Below are positions 12,058 to 58,619 of a DNA stretch of 64,000 nucleotides, piece by piece. Numbering within the stretch: the stretch's first letter is position 1; each line of letters starts with the position of its first letter. The notes under the pieces were generated by a model, which saw only the letters and a list, made by a program, of their open reading frames with translations, had not been told where the DNA came from and made no database searches. Origin of the DNA: Vesta saturnalis (taxonomy: Eukaryota; Arthropoda; Insecta; Coleoptera; Lampyridae); assembly GCA_036346205.1 (NCBI GenBank), contig JARFJB010002419.1:1-64000 (forward strand), given 5' to 3'. A program made the translations under genes and the position numbers.

Positions 12058-12151
12058 GGGCATAATCAGAAGATTATGACTCGAGGGAATGATAAAAGCC
12101 CGACGCGAAGCGGAGGGCTTTATATTCCTGAGCCATAATCTAATTATGCCC
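12058..12151. repeat. Subterminal nested palindrome of the recombinase element
   Basis: Outer arms GGGCATAAT / ATTATGCCC, middle arms AGATTATGRCTC / GAGCCATAATCT and inner AAAGCCC / GGGCTTT around GACGCGAAGCGGA give a nearly continuous hairpin. The same structure recurs at 13743-13826 and 14100-14180. It may be a recombinase binding site. Confidence 0.8.
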
Positions 12152-12365
12152 GTGGTACATACAATGTTTTATTTTATTTTGCACCATGAAACTGGAACAA
12201 AATATTAAAAAGATTCAGTATTTTCGGCAAGTTTTTAAATCCAAATGGAGTGAAATAAAGTCGACAGTAGGCTAATTTGTTGTTACTAAGATACTGTGAT
12301 ATTGCTAAATTGTTGCTAAGGTAGTACAAACAGTATGTTTGTTTGTAAATAATTTGCATTCTAAA

Positions 12366-13525
12366 ATGGAAGGTGAAAACGCAAAAACTTATTCACAAGA
12401 AATTTTAGATGAATTTGAGGCCGTTCAGGCAAAAATAATTCCAAGTAAATCGAAATATTTATAAATAAAAGAGTACGAAAAGTTTTGCGCGTGGCGGAGC
12501 ACAAAAAATGGGTCCACAAAATGTGATGAAAAAGTTGTGATGGCATACTTGTCTCAAATGGTAAGGGATTGTATATATACATTAGTCAATTATCTCTATT
12601 CAATAAATATCTATTTTTGCAGTCAAAGATCTATAAGCCGTCGTCACTGTGGTGTTTATATTCTAAATTGAAAAAGATGTTCAAGTTGAAGAAAGATGTT
12701 GATATATCTCGTTTTTCCATGCTCACAGAATTCATGAAGAATAATTCTGTAGGTGATCAAGCTAAAAAGTCCTATGTATTGCAACGGCATCAAATTGAAG
12801 AATTCATGTTGAAGGCGCCTGATCATACGTACTTGTTAGTTAAGGTATAACGATTTTAGTTTTTTTTTCCAATTCTCATTATCAAAAATTATTGTGTTTT
12901 ATATACAGCCTTTGATATTTTTGGAGCATGTCGTCGCGAAGAACTGCGCGATTTGGCTGTACAAGACATAACAATTGAGGGATCAGTGCTATTAGTGAAG
13001 ATCAAAAAAACCAAAACTTATACTTCGAGGTAATTTAAAATTGTACCAAGCGATGGATTGGTTGATTACGTCTCTTTGTACCGAAAATATGCAGCATTAC
13101 GACCGGAACATACTAAAATTGACAGCTTGTTTTCGTCGTATCATAATGGCAAATGTAGTGCTCAGACTGTTGGGAAAAACACCTTAGGCAAAATGCCGAG
13201 GATAATAGCAGAGTTCCTCAATCTACCGGATGCCCATAAGTACAAAGGGCACTGCTTTCGCAGGAGTGCGGCGACGATCTTTGCAGAAAGCGGCGGTGAT
13301 ACAAGGGCACTGAAGCAGCTTGGTGGATGGCGATCGGATAAAGTAGCCGAATCATATGTAGAGAATTCTCTGCAAAATAAAATTAAAATTGCTCAGAACT
13401 TTACTGGTACAGCAGCTATAAGTATACCACAAAACGGCGAAGGAACTGTCAGCTTTGGTGTTGGCTCATCTGGAGTTATAATTTCAAATCCATCCAACTG
13501 TATTTTCAATTTTTATAAAGAATAA
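12366..13525 (+). pseudogene. Tyrosine recombinase of the Crypton-like element
   Basis: Three exons. Exon 1 is 12366-12560 (starts MEGENAKTYSQEILDEF). Exon 2 is 12623-12844 (core-binding domain, SVGDQAKKSYVLQRHQIEEF). Exon 3 is 12909-13525, and introns are GT-AG. The catalytic domain shows Arg I in FGACRREELRDL (about 12918-12953), Lys-rich LVKIKKTKTY, the HxxR box in GHCFRRSAATIFAE (13248-13289), the GGW box (LKQLGGWRSDKV) and the nucleophile Tyr in AESYVENS (about 13350). The protein would be about 360 aa, a normal size for such recombinases. Damage is light: TAA codons at 12462 and about 13031, and a reading-phase mismatch at the start of exon 3 near a T run. Function is site-specific cut and rejoin of DNA through a 3'-phosphotyrosine link; this copy would need read-through or is inactive. 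Confidence 0.75.
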
Positions 13526-13726
13526 GTTTCATTACTATTATTTTTATTAATAAAGGTTGTATAGTAAGGTTGTTGTTTCAATAATTCTTTCAACTTACGT
13601 GACATATCATGTCATGGGTTTGCTGTCAATCATGCTGCTTAGCAACAATGACATTTCCGTGCTATAAAGACCACATTACGCCCACATTTGGGGGCGTATA
13701 AACATTATGGTGGCAAAATAAAATAA

Positions 13727-14081
13727 TAGATATTTATATTAAGGGCATAATCAGAAGATTATGGCTCGAGAATTAAAAGCCCGACGCGAAGCGAGTTTAT
13801 ATTCCTGAGAGCCATAATCTATGCCCGTGGTACATAATGTTTTATTTTATTTTGCACCATGAAACTGGAACAAAATATTAAAAGATTTAGTATTTTCGGC
13901 AAGTTTTTAAATGCAAATGCAGTGAAATAAAGTCGACAGTAGGCTAATTTGTTGTTACTAAGATACTGTGATATTGCTATTATATATCATGTCATGTGTT
14001 TGCTGTCAATCATGCTGCTTAGCATCAATGACATTTCCGTGCTATAAAGACCACATTACGCCCGCATTTGGAGGCGTATAA
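13727..14081 (+). mobile_element. Internally deleted copy of the recombinase element (tandem copy 2)
   Basis: 355 bp: left-end sequence (TAGATATTTAT, stem-loop, ACCATGAAACTGGAAC, AAGTCGACAGTAGGC, GATATTGCT) joined directly to right-end sequence (ATCATGTCATG to GGGCGTATAA). The whole recombinase gene is missing. It is separated from copy 1 by 24 bp and abuts copy 3 with no gap. Confidence 0.85.
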
Positions 14082-14438
14082 TAGATATTTATGTATTAAG
14101 GGCATAATCAGAAGATTATGGCTCAAGGGAATGGCGGAGGGCTTTTATATTCCTGAGAGCCATAATCTACAATTATGCCCGTGGTACATACAATGTTTTA
14201 TTTTATTTTCCACCATGAAACTGGAACAAAATATTAAAAATATTCAGTATTTTCGGCAAGTTTTTAAATGCAAATGGAGTGAAATAAAGTCGACAGTAGG
14301 CTAATTTGTTGTTACTAAGATACTGTGATATTGCTATTATATATCATGTCATGTGTTTGCTGTCAATCATGCTGCTTAGCATCAATGACATTTCCGTGCT
14401 ATAAAGACCACATTACGCCCGCATTTGGGGGCGTATAA
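14082..14438 (+). mobile_element. Internally deleted copy of the recombinase element (tandem copy 3)
   Basis: 357 bp, same deletion junction (GATATTGCT/ATTATATATCATG) as copy 2, with a small deletion in the inner loop of the stem-loop. It is followed by the target-like 28-bp repeat. Confidence 0.85.
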
Positions 14439-14490
14439 AGAACATTATGGTGGCAAAATAAAATAAAGAACATTATGGTGGCAAAATAAT
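14439..14490. repeat. 28-bp direct repeat flanking the recombinase array
   Basis: AGAACATTATGGTGGCAAAA followed by TAAAATAA occurs at 14439 and again from 14467. A 24-bp version lies between copies 1 and 2 (13703-13726). It may be duplicated target DNA or a true element end. Confidence 0.8.
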
Positions 14491-14495
14491 ATAAA

Positions 14496-15766
14496 AATAT
14501 GAATGAAGGTATGTCATTATTGTACGATTAACATCTGTCAGTTTTTTCACGATTACATTTCTTTATAGTTAACGTTCTTGATATTGTTGTGAAAGCAACT
14601 GGAGTATCTAAAAGTACTGTCGTTAGAATTATTAAAGAAGGGAGAACGTGGTGAAATAGAATCGTTCAAGACTTCTAATAGAAGAATGAAAACCGCACCA
14701 AGATCATCTGTCGATAATTGTGGGGAACAAGTCATTCGACGCATTGTACACAATTTTCATGTCACGGAGAAACGACGACCAACCGTCAATGCTATCTATA
14801 ATATTATTAAACGAATCCATTGGTTTCTCTGGGAAGGAAACGTCTTTAAGAAGATTATTAAATAAAATAGGTTTTAAATGGACAAAAACCGTTGACAATC
14901 GTAAATGTTTAATGGAACGATACGATATACGATCTTTACGTTGTGCTTTTATACGAGCAATAACAAAGTATCGAAGAGCAGGGCGACCCATTGTGTATGC
15001 AGATGAAACATATATACATGCATCGCATACAACGCCAGATTCCTGGGTAGATGATTCCAACGAAGGTTTAAAATGTCCAATCTGTAAAGGTCAACGTCTT
15101 ATAATAGTAAATGCTGGTGGTGAAATGAGATTTATCAATAATGCCCTCTTAGTTTTTAAATCGGGCTCAAAAACAGGTGATTATCACGACGATATGAGCT
15201 TTATTAATTATAAACGATGGATTGAGTATCAGTTATTACCGAATTTCCTCGAAAAGTCAGGTATTGTTATGGATAATGCAAGTTATCACAACACGTTAGC
15301 AGTTAAACATCCAACTTTTAGCAATAAAAAAAATGGAAATGATAACTTGGTTACAAGAACGAGGGATCGTACATGATGAATCCCAAACAAAAGTGGAGCT
15401 GTATGATTTAGTAAAATGTAATAAACCGAGCTACACGGAATATGTCGACTACCTCCATACCACCCGGAGCTAAATCCAATAGAAAAAATATGGGCCATTG
15501 TAAAAGCTTGGGTGGCATCGAGAAACACAACTTTTAAATTAGCCGATGTTGAAAAACTAACTCGTGAAAAGTGTTCGATGGATTTGGAGAGCCACTGGCA
15601 AGAAGTGTGCCGTCATGTTAAAGAAATTGAAGAGGAATACATTAATAAAGAGCATATTATGGATGTCGTTTATAAGGAATTGATTATACGTAGGAGTGGA
15701 GACTCGTCGGATGAATCTGATTTTATATCAGATTATGATAACGAAGAAATAAGTGTAGAGTAATTG
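14496..15766 (+). pseudogene. DDE_3 (Tc1/mariner superfamily) transposase
   Basis: A probable first intron (14509-14568, GT-AG) precedes the helix-turn-helix KATGVSKSTVVRIIKEG at about 14590-14645. The next frame (14720-15376) reads SLRRLLNKIGFKW, the first-Asp block IVYADETYIHASHTTPDSW (about 14993-15045), KGQRLIIVNAGGEMRFI, SKTGDYHDDMSF and the second-Asp block VMDNASYHN. The frame then shifts at an A8 run near 15330 (ITWLQERGIVHDESQTKVEL) and again near 15440, giving PPYHPELNPIEKIWAIVKAW with the catalytic Glu. It closes with an acidic tail ending at 15763. All catalytic residues are present, so only frame breaks inactivate it. Terminal repeats were not found; the left side abuts the recombinase array. 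Confidence 0.8.
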
Positions 15767-15769
15767 AGT

Positions 15770-18437
15770 AATATTTTATTGTATTTATATTGTTAATTTC
15801 ACATTGCACATATGTTGTTCATGTTCTTAGATATGTTTCTAAGGCACTTTAACTTCTTAGGCACTTTTTAAACACTTAGTCTATGATCTACCAACATAAC
15901 GTCTTCGTACCATAACCCTTTCTATAGTTCGCAGAGTTTTCATGCATTGTACCAATTATTATACATGTTCTACACATTAGGATTATTGTACTTCATGTAA
16001 TCAATATCTGTTGTGTTTAATTGCTTAATTATATTGATTCATGTGTGAAATTTCTTATTTATCTTTAACACACTAATATGTATCATGTTGACCTTTTTAA
16101 CATCCTACTGCCATAGGTCAATGCTTTTATGAATACATCATTGTGCAAACCCCATAAAACCTGTTTTGGTGTATAAAAACCATCTGTTTATATCCGTATA
16201 CTAAATTTTCCTCATAACAAATTATATAACTTCTTCAACTTTATTTGAACTTGCATACTATCTAATATTTGAATTCGATAAAACCCCCTCTATTACACCT
16301 ATTTATAACCATCGCAGTATAACTGTTTAGACACGAATTATTTACCTTATAACTGTGGTTAATAATTAAAATGCGAATTACAACATTTCCGAGTAAATTT
16401 ATGAATAAATAACTTAACCTTATATTTCACTTTTCACAATCAAATAAATGTTTTTTTTTTGTTTAAATTGTCCTAATTATAAAATATAAACATCATAATT
16501 AAGAGGTTATTAACTAAAAAATGTACAAAACGTAACTTTCATTTTTGTTAAAAAAAAACTAATATTTTCCGGTTCAACAGTACACGGTCACGTGATTTTT
16601 TTCGCGCAGCTTGGTGTCTTCGTACTTGTTGTCCAACATCAAGCAAGGTCACAGGTTGTGACGTCATTTGAAAATGCCTAATACACCAGACAAGTACAGA
16701 TTCCTTTACATTGAAGATAATTTTGTGCAGATCATTCACTTAACAGACACTGCAAATCATAACATTGCCTTTAAGGAAAGTAAAAATCTGGACCATTGAA
16801 ATAATTTATTTGAATTTTTAATTAACAATATTAAAATAAATATATCAAAATACAACATAATTGAAAATAGTTGAAATTGGTCTAAAGATTAATGAGTAAT
16901 AATTATAAAATACACTAACCTAGAAAATTACAGATATCCATAATATTAGACATTTAGTCTTTTACACTCCTACCTGCTCAACTAATTTAAGCTATTATAA
17001 AAAATAAATGTAATAATATGAATTATTAATACTAGCAATAAGAGGTAATTTGAAATTCTGACTAGAATTCAACAACTCTTTCCAGTTTCGAACAAGGTCT
17101 AAGCTTTTGTATGAAGACATTTTTCAGTAATAATTTTGGTGCAATCCTAAAATGACATTTTAAAATCACACCCATAACTGATTTGTATTTTTCTTCATTA
17201 AGTACAAATACATCCCAAAGGTACCCAAACTATAACAATAAAAAAAATATACAAGTAGGCTTTTAAGGATAGCAGAACTAATTGTGTGTAACTTAATTTT
17301 TATCTGCCTAAAGTAATTTTCAAGATTAGTGTAGAAATAAACATGTAATGAAAGATTATTGAGATAAATCAACATCAATTAGATTATATAGCTACACTAA
17401 ACATTGCACAATTAGAATCACCGAATAATACACAGTGTGTCACAAAGTGAAGCTAAAATACTTTTACCCTAGTTATTACACAAACAGCAAATGCAAAACC
17501 TTCTATCTATTCAAAAGTATGCTACCTAAAATCATTTGGTCCCAAGTATTGAGATACCAACGTTCATCACCAATTCATGAGCAAATAAATTTTGTACTTT
17601 TACCACTGAAACCATTTAACATTATACATTCAAATTTTTTAATTACTATTGATCAATTAACCATTACATACAAACTGAGACAGAAATATATCTAACTTCA
17701 ATTTAAAATACACTGTATAATTTTGATTATCATAAAAATAGTATCTATTTTATTTTTTCTTTTTTTTTGGACTATACATCCAAGAACATGTTTATGATAA
17801 TATATTTTTTTAAGCAATATAAGTTACATAATTTGATTTTAAACAAACAGTAATTAGCATAGAGGCAATATTTTTGTCCATGCCAATAAATTTGTTAATA
17901 TTAATATCCTAGAGTCGTTAAAGTAATAGAATATAATATAAGGTGATGATTGAATGATTTAATCAAAGAAAAGTCTCATTTCATTCAATGCTTACTTTTT
18001 GATTCATATTTACTTTTTTAAAATCTGTTGCTTTGTTTTAGGCAGCGGCATATTATCAGGGTACCAACAATTTACAAATAAAATTTAGCAATAAAAACTT
18101 TTTATTGAATATATTTAGATGTCCCTAGCATGGGATGAAAGTAATAACACAGGGGTTAAACAAATTGGGTATCGCACATGTCTGAGAGGATTACTTTTCA
18201 ATTACAAAATAATTTAATAATGTAATAATCCAAACAAGTGTAAATACTTCTTTTCATTCTCATAAATATAAAAATATGCTACTGCTACCATGTATTTTCT
18301 AGTCATATCCACAGTGAACATGATAACAGAAATTATAAACATTTTTAGCACTTCGAATAATTTCAAATTTCATAGTATTAACCAATTAACTGAAGAATTC
18401 TTTTTTAGTGTTACTGAACATGTGTCATTATAAAAAA
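15770..18437. other. AT-rich flank, no gene seen
   Basis: Downstream of the TMEM184 stop on the minus strand; it may include 3' UTR sequence. No supported coding frame. A CACGTG E-box (GGTCACGTGAT, about 16587) is the only motif noted. Confidence 0.4.
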
Positions 18438-18473
18438 TTATTGTTAATTTTATTAAACACATAAATAAAAAGT

Positions 18474-18547
18474 TTACCTCGAGTAGGATTTAAATCTACA
18501 TGTACTTTACTAGAGCGACACTCTAATCAACTGAGCTATCAAGATAC
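18474..18547 (-). pseudogene. tRNA-like sequence, copy 1
   Basis: The minus strand has an A-box-like TAGCTCAGTTGATTAGAG and a B-box-like AGATTTAAATCCTACT, bounded by an acceptor-like GTATCTT / GAGGTAA pair. The anticodon stem is mispaired (loop CTAGTAA), so it is probably a tRNA-derived repeat or dead tRNA gene. Confidence 0.5.
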
Positions 18548-18795
18548 AAGCCCCAATCGATGCAAATTCTGTCCTTATGTATGTAGAACTGATGTAAATT
18601 CTAAATACAATGAGAGTACAGTCAAATTAGTTATGTTAATGGAATGTAAGCCTGCAATATCACAAGGATTCACGCATACCAAAGCAACTTGACTAATGTT
18701 AAATTATTATAAGTTTTGTTAAGAACAAATCAATTGAAAAGGAAATATGTAATTAAAAATTATTGTTAATTTTATTAAATACATATATAAAAAGT

Positions 18796-18875
18796 TTACC
18801 TTGGGTGGGATATGAACCTGCGACATGTACTTTGCTAGAGTACCGCTCTAACCTCTAACTGAGCTATCGAGATAA
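18796..18875 (-). pseudogene. tRNA-like sequence, copy 2
   Basis: The minus strand has TAGCTCAGTTAGAGGTTAGAGC, a well-paired anticodon stem GTACT/AGTAC around loop CTAGCAA (anticodon AGC, Ala-like) and a B-box-like GCAGGTTCATATCCCAC. The T stem has two mismatches and the D loop is enlarged, so a functional tRNA is unlikely. Confidence 0.5.
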
Positions 18876-19314
18876 AAGCTCTAATCGATGCAAGCTTTAT
18901 CTGTATGTATGCAGAACTGAATTCTAAATATAATGAGAATACAGTGAAATTACTTTTAATGGAATGTGAGCCTGCAGTATCGCAAGGTTTACACATACCA
19001 AAGCAGCTTAACTAATTTATTTATGTATTTAATTATTCGTTCATAACAAAACTTATAATAATGTGTCATTATTGTTTACATATAATACTAAAATTGAATT
19101 GGTCAAAAAACTATACAGTAATTAATGTTTTCTATGTTAAATCGAACAAATTCATCACCCAAATATTGGAATGAAATAAATATATTAAATCCATTTCTAT
19201 AAATCTACTTTCTTTTTAACAATATAAAAATATACTAATTTGTGAAATAAATTGAAAAACACAACATATATTAATATAAATAATTAAGTTAAAGATACTA
19301 ATCAACGATTACTG

Positions 19315-55283
<35,969 letters not shown>

Positions 55284-56720
55284 CTTAAATCAATTAAAGT
55301 TATTTAAACACAATTTAAGCTTATGAATTTTTAATATTGAAATTGATCTAATCAGTAATTGTTATCAGTGACGTACAGCAATTTGCATAGATAGGTAAAA
55401 AGAAAAACATCCAAATCTTAACGATGGTCAATTCAAAAACAAATGTATTTCAAAGTGCGTTATTATTTAAAGGCCACTTGCTCAAGGATGTTAGCATATG
55501 TCACTCACCTATATCCAAGTATTAAGAATCCTTTTGGGACAAATAAGTTTTGATGTCAAGCAACTAAACACGTCTAACGTAATTAACACTATTATTAACC
55601 AGATTCAACGTACATTTTTAATTTATCACCCTTAGATAGGGGTTTTTTCAAACAAAACTGACCAAAATACTATACACATCTACCATATTTTATTACTCGC
55701 GATTTACCACGCACGCGCAGTCAATGTATCGATATCTGTCATTTTTAAACAAACAAGTACCTATTTATTTTTTTAAATCAGGTATTCTAATATTGTACGA
55801 AGCACCATATAGAAAATATTTATATTTTGAACATATATAATTATTATAAATGTGAATTTTTTTATTTACGTACCGTTTTAGTGTAAGATATAAATATTTT
55901 GTTTTTACACTTTAAACGTTTAAAAGCTTGATTCGCACCTCACAATTAATCTTACTATTTGTACAACCATTGTATAAATTACAAAGATACAACGTTAAAT
56001 GTACAATAGTATTGTTTATACAAGTATAAACAAAAATAATGGTATATTGTATACCAAGACAGAGAAGGCAAGGCTCTTTCGATTAACTCTTCCACAAACG
56101 GTCTGTTCCTTTTACAAGTGAAGTGATTTTGAACTGAAATTAGAAATAAGTGACCTACTGCCTTAGCTAGATCAGATCAGTTATACACCTAAAATCGTAT
56201 AAGAAATAAGATCTAATAGGCGTTTTCGATTTAACCTGAAACTGATTTTATCGCGTCAGTAATAAATGGTCCGTTTGTTTTACAAGTGAAGAGGTTTTGA
56301 ACTGAATTAACTTCCTCTTTAGCTAGATCAGTTCAAAATCAATTCTGTGATAATCTAATATTTTGTACTAATAATAATAATTTATTGCATATTACTGTGC
56401 GAAGCACTTACATATTATGTCAATGGACGCAAAACTGATATAAAAGTAACAGAACATTTGCATACTTACAAACTATACATTTACTTACAAACATGCTACT
56501 AGCTTGATAACGTCTCATTATGTGCCGAAGTGCTTCCGAACTGTAAAATTAATTAGCTCTCCTACCAATAAATAATTAAAATCGTATTTAGGCTTTGTAG
56601 TAGGGATGGCGGCAGTAGAACAGAGGCACCTTGGCCGCCATTTTGTTTTATGTGACATCACAAGCCCTGCCCCCTGGGGGCACCTTCCTCTTCACTTTTT
56701 ATACATGCCCACGTGGGGGT
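55284..56720. other. Region upstream of the TMEM184 start codon
   Basis: Would hold the TMEM184 5' UTR and promoter. A diverged direct repeat (TTTTACAAGTGAAGTGATTTTGAACTGAA at 56109 and TTTTACAAGTGAAGAGGTTTTGAACTGAA at 56279, abbreviated by position) with an inverted CTAGATCAGTTCAAAATC at 56322 suggests a small MITE. No coding frame. Confidence 0.4.
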
Positions 56721-56729
56721 CGTATTTTT

Positions 56730-56832
56730 AACCTTGAGATTCAGGTTGACCTTGAGACTGACCTCGTGGCTGACCTAGAGTTTGACCTTGAGACTGGCCT
56801 TGGGGCCTAGAATTGGAGTTGACCTTGGGCTA
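56730..56832. repeat. Degenerate GACCTTGAGACTG minisatellite
   Basis: Six or seven imperfect copies of a 12-18 bp unit around TGACCTTGAGACTG. Confidence 0.7.
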
Positions 56833-56918
56833 TCCAAAATCAGAATCAAAAATCTGTTCAGCGGGAAATTTGAATTTTTCTAATGCTATCGCGTAAGACA
56901 GCTATTTGAATTTTGTTT

Positions 56919-57091
56919 GTGGCGCTATCTAGTAGTGTATAGACTAATGAATATTTTCTGTAATAAAAGGTGGTGCCATCTAGTGGTATATTTCTAGGAC
57001 TAATTAGGGATTGTTTGTGGCGCCATCTAGTGCTGTATTTTTAAAGTAACGAGTGTTCTCTGTAATAAAGGTGGCAGCACCTAGCGGTATA
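56919..57091 (-). promoter_or_regulatory. Cluster of four CTCF-like motifs
   Basis: GGCGCTATCTAGTAG (56921), GGTGCCATCTAGTGG (56972), GGCGCCATCTAGTGC (57019) and GGCAGCACCTAGCGG (57073), each about 50 bp apart. On the minus strand the second and third fit the CTCF core CCASYAGRKGGCR with none or one mismatch. Confidence 0.45.
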
Positions 57092-57129
57092 TTTAAAAAA
57101 AAAGCACATACATACATACATACTTAGAT

Positions 57130-57730
57130 CCCTGTAATTGTTATAGTGGAAAATTTGAAATAAGGGTTACTAACACTAACTTGTAAGACAGATAAGGACC
57201 CTTGAACCTGCTCTCTTAACTTAGTCTTCTGTTATGGAACACTTATTTTGATTTTAATTATGAGTCATAATGTAAAACAGGTCTTTTGTGTTTAATTATG
57301 AGTTACAATTAATCAGCTTTGTTTATAATCTCTAATAAAAATTAACGTTAATAATAATAATTCATCATTAAATCCTCAAAATTTCGAATATCTTCGATTG
57401 TTGGTTCATAGCACGATAGATTTATTTAAACTTAACTCTCTTTTAAATCGTGTAAAAAGTAACTATTATATTTGGAGGGCTAATTTTAAGGAGAACCTAA
57501 CTCTAACTTGCAGACATGTATAGGACACTCGAATCCGCTCTCGGGACTACAACCTCCGTTACGTACCCCTCATCTTGATTTTAATTATGAGTCACAATCA
57601 ACTCGTTTGAACGCTTTGTTTAAAGTATCCAGTTATGGTCATTAATTAAATTACACCAACATTTTGAAAATATCTTGCTTATAAACTCTAATAAAAAAGA
57701 TAAAGGATTTTTAATAATTTATTAAAACTA
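57130..57730. repeat. Diverged tandem duplication (about 325 bp period)
   Basis: AACTTGTAAGACAGATAAGG, GCTCTC and TTTTGATTTTAATTATGAGT at 57179-57275 recur in order at 57507-57593, at reduced identity. No coding sequence. Confidence 0.6.
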
Positions 57731-57739
57731 TAACTACTA

Positions 57740-58610
57740 GTGTGGTGTAAAAGGATCATGAGCAGAGCAATTGAAGCTGAAATGGCAAATTCAATCAACA
57801 AAGACATTCAACGTATTCTCGACTGGGGAAGCAATAATCTAGTTAAATTTAATGCTAACAGAACTCAGTGTTGCCTTGTGTCTGCCAAAAAGATCGGTCA
57901 TTTCCTGTTGTAAGTATGAATGGCTCAGTTCTTAAGCTTTCAGACTCTATTACTCTATTGGGTATGACTGTATCTTCAAATCTCTCATAGGTTGACCATC
58001 TTCTGTCAGCTACCAAAACATCTGCTCGTAAAATAGGCTTTTTGTACAGATCTAAGCAGTACTTTACCTCTAGACAACTCCTTCTGCTGTATTAGGCCCA
58101 AATTCGGCCTCATCTGGAATATAATTCTCACCTCTGGGTTAGTGCTCCCCAATACGCTCTCGATATCGTTGATCGTATTCAAAAGAGAGCGATTAGGCTT
58201 ATAAATGACCCGTCCTTAACTTCTCACATACAGTCCCTTGAGCATAGAAAGATGGTTTCAGTTCTTTCTTTGTATTATGGTTATTACAACGGCTATTGTG
58301 CTGCTGAATTATATTCTTTGATACCCTCTCGAGCTATCTTTCCGAGAAACACTCGGTTCGCTCATTCACATCATCAGTATGCAGTACAAATCTCCACTTG
58401 TCGTACTAAACGGGCGCAATCCACATTTTTCTACACGGCTTCTAAACTCTGGAATGATCTCCCTAGTTCCTGCTTTCCTCTCACTTATGATATGAGAAAA
58501 TGTAAGGTAGCTGTTCATAGGCATCTATTGGCAATTCATTATCCCTCTATCCATCCTCCTAAGTGTTCCCGAGTACTTTAGCACGATAGGCCAAATTTTT
58601 TTCTCTTTTC
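57740..58610 (+). pseudogene. LINE 3' end, family A copy 2
   Basis: Reads IEAEMANSINKDIQRILDWG, NNLVKFNANRTQCCLVS, LLGMTVSSNLS, KTSARKIGFLYRSKQYF, then the same RT C-terminus as copy 1 (open frame 58252-58581, MVSVLSLYYGYYNGYC to HPPKCSRVL). A frame change lies near 57895 and a TAG near 57990. Unlike copies 1 and 3 it lacks the final 3' UTR tail after ACGATAGGCC. Confidence 0.85.
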
Positions 58611-58619
58611 AACGATGTA

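Larger units (their letters stand above)
12040..13702 (+). mobile_element. Tyrosine-recombinase (Crypton-like) transposon, full-length copy
   Basis: Runs from TAGATATTTATG to GGGGGCGTATAA and contains one gene, a tyrosine recombinase. A subterminal stem-loop region (12058-12151) follows the left end and a short ACGCCC/GGGCGT hairpin precedes the right end. Its two ends recur fused together in two shorter copies immediately downstream, which fixes the borders. The base string ATAA precedes each left end and closes each right end, as expected for a short crossover core. There are no long terminal inverted repeats and no reverse transcriptase, which fits a Crypton-type element rather than DIRS. 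Confidence 0.75.
18438..19030 (-). repeat. Tandem duplication (about 320 bp) carrying tRNA-like sequences
   Basis: Unit 1 (about 18438-18730) and unit 2 (about 18759-19030) share TTATTGTTAATTTTATTAAA, AGTTTACC, GAGCTATC, ATCGATGCAA, TGGAATGT and CATACCAAAGCA in order, at roughly 80-85 percent identity by eye. Each contains one tRNA-like block on the minus strand. Confidence 0.8.

Noticed and set aside
12030..14470. Polinton or DIRS origin for the recombinase array
   Set aside because: No polymerase, reverse transcriptase, RNase H or split inverted repeats were found; only a tyrosine recombinase.
14704..15060. 118-codon minus-strand frame
   Set aside because: Antisense to the DDE_3 transposase, whose catalytic motifs are on the plus strand.
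18474..18875. Functional tRNA genes
   Set aside because: Mispaired anticodon and T stems, enlarged D loop and a tandem repeat context; called tRNA-like only.
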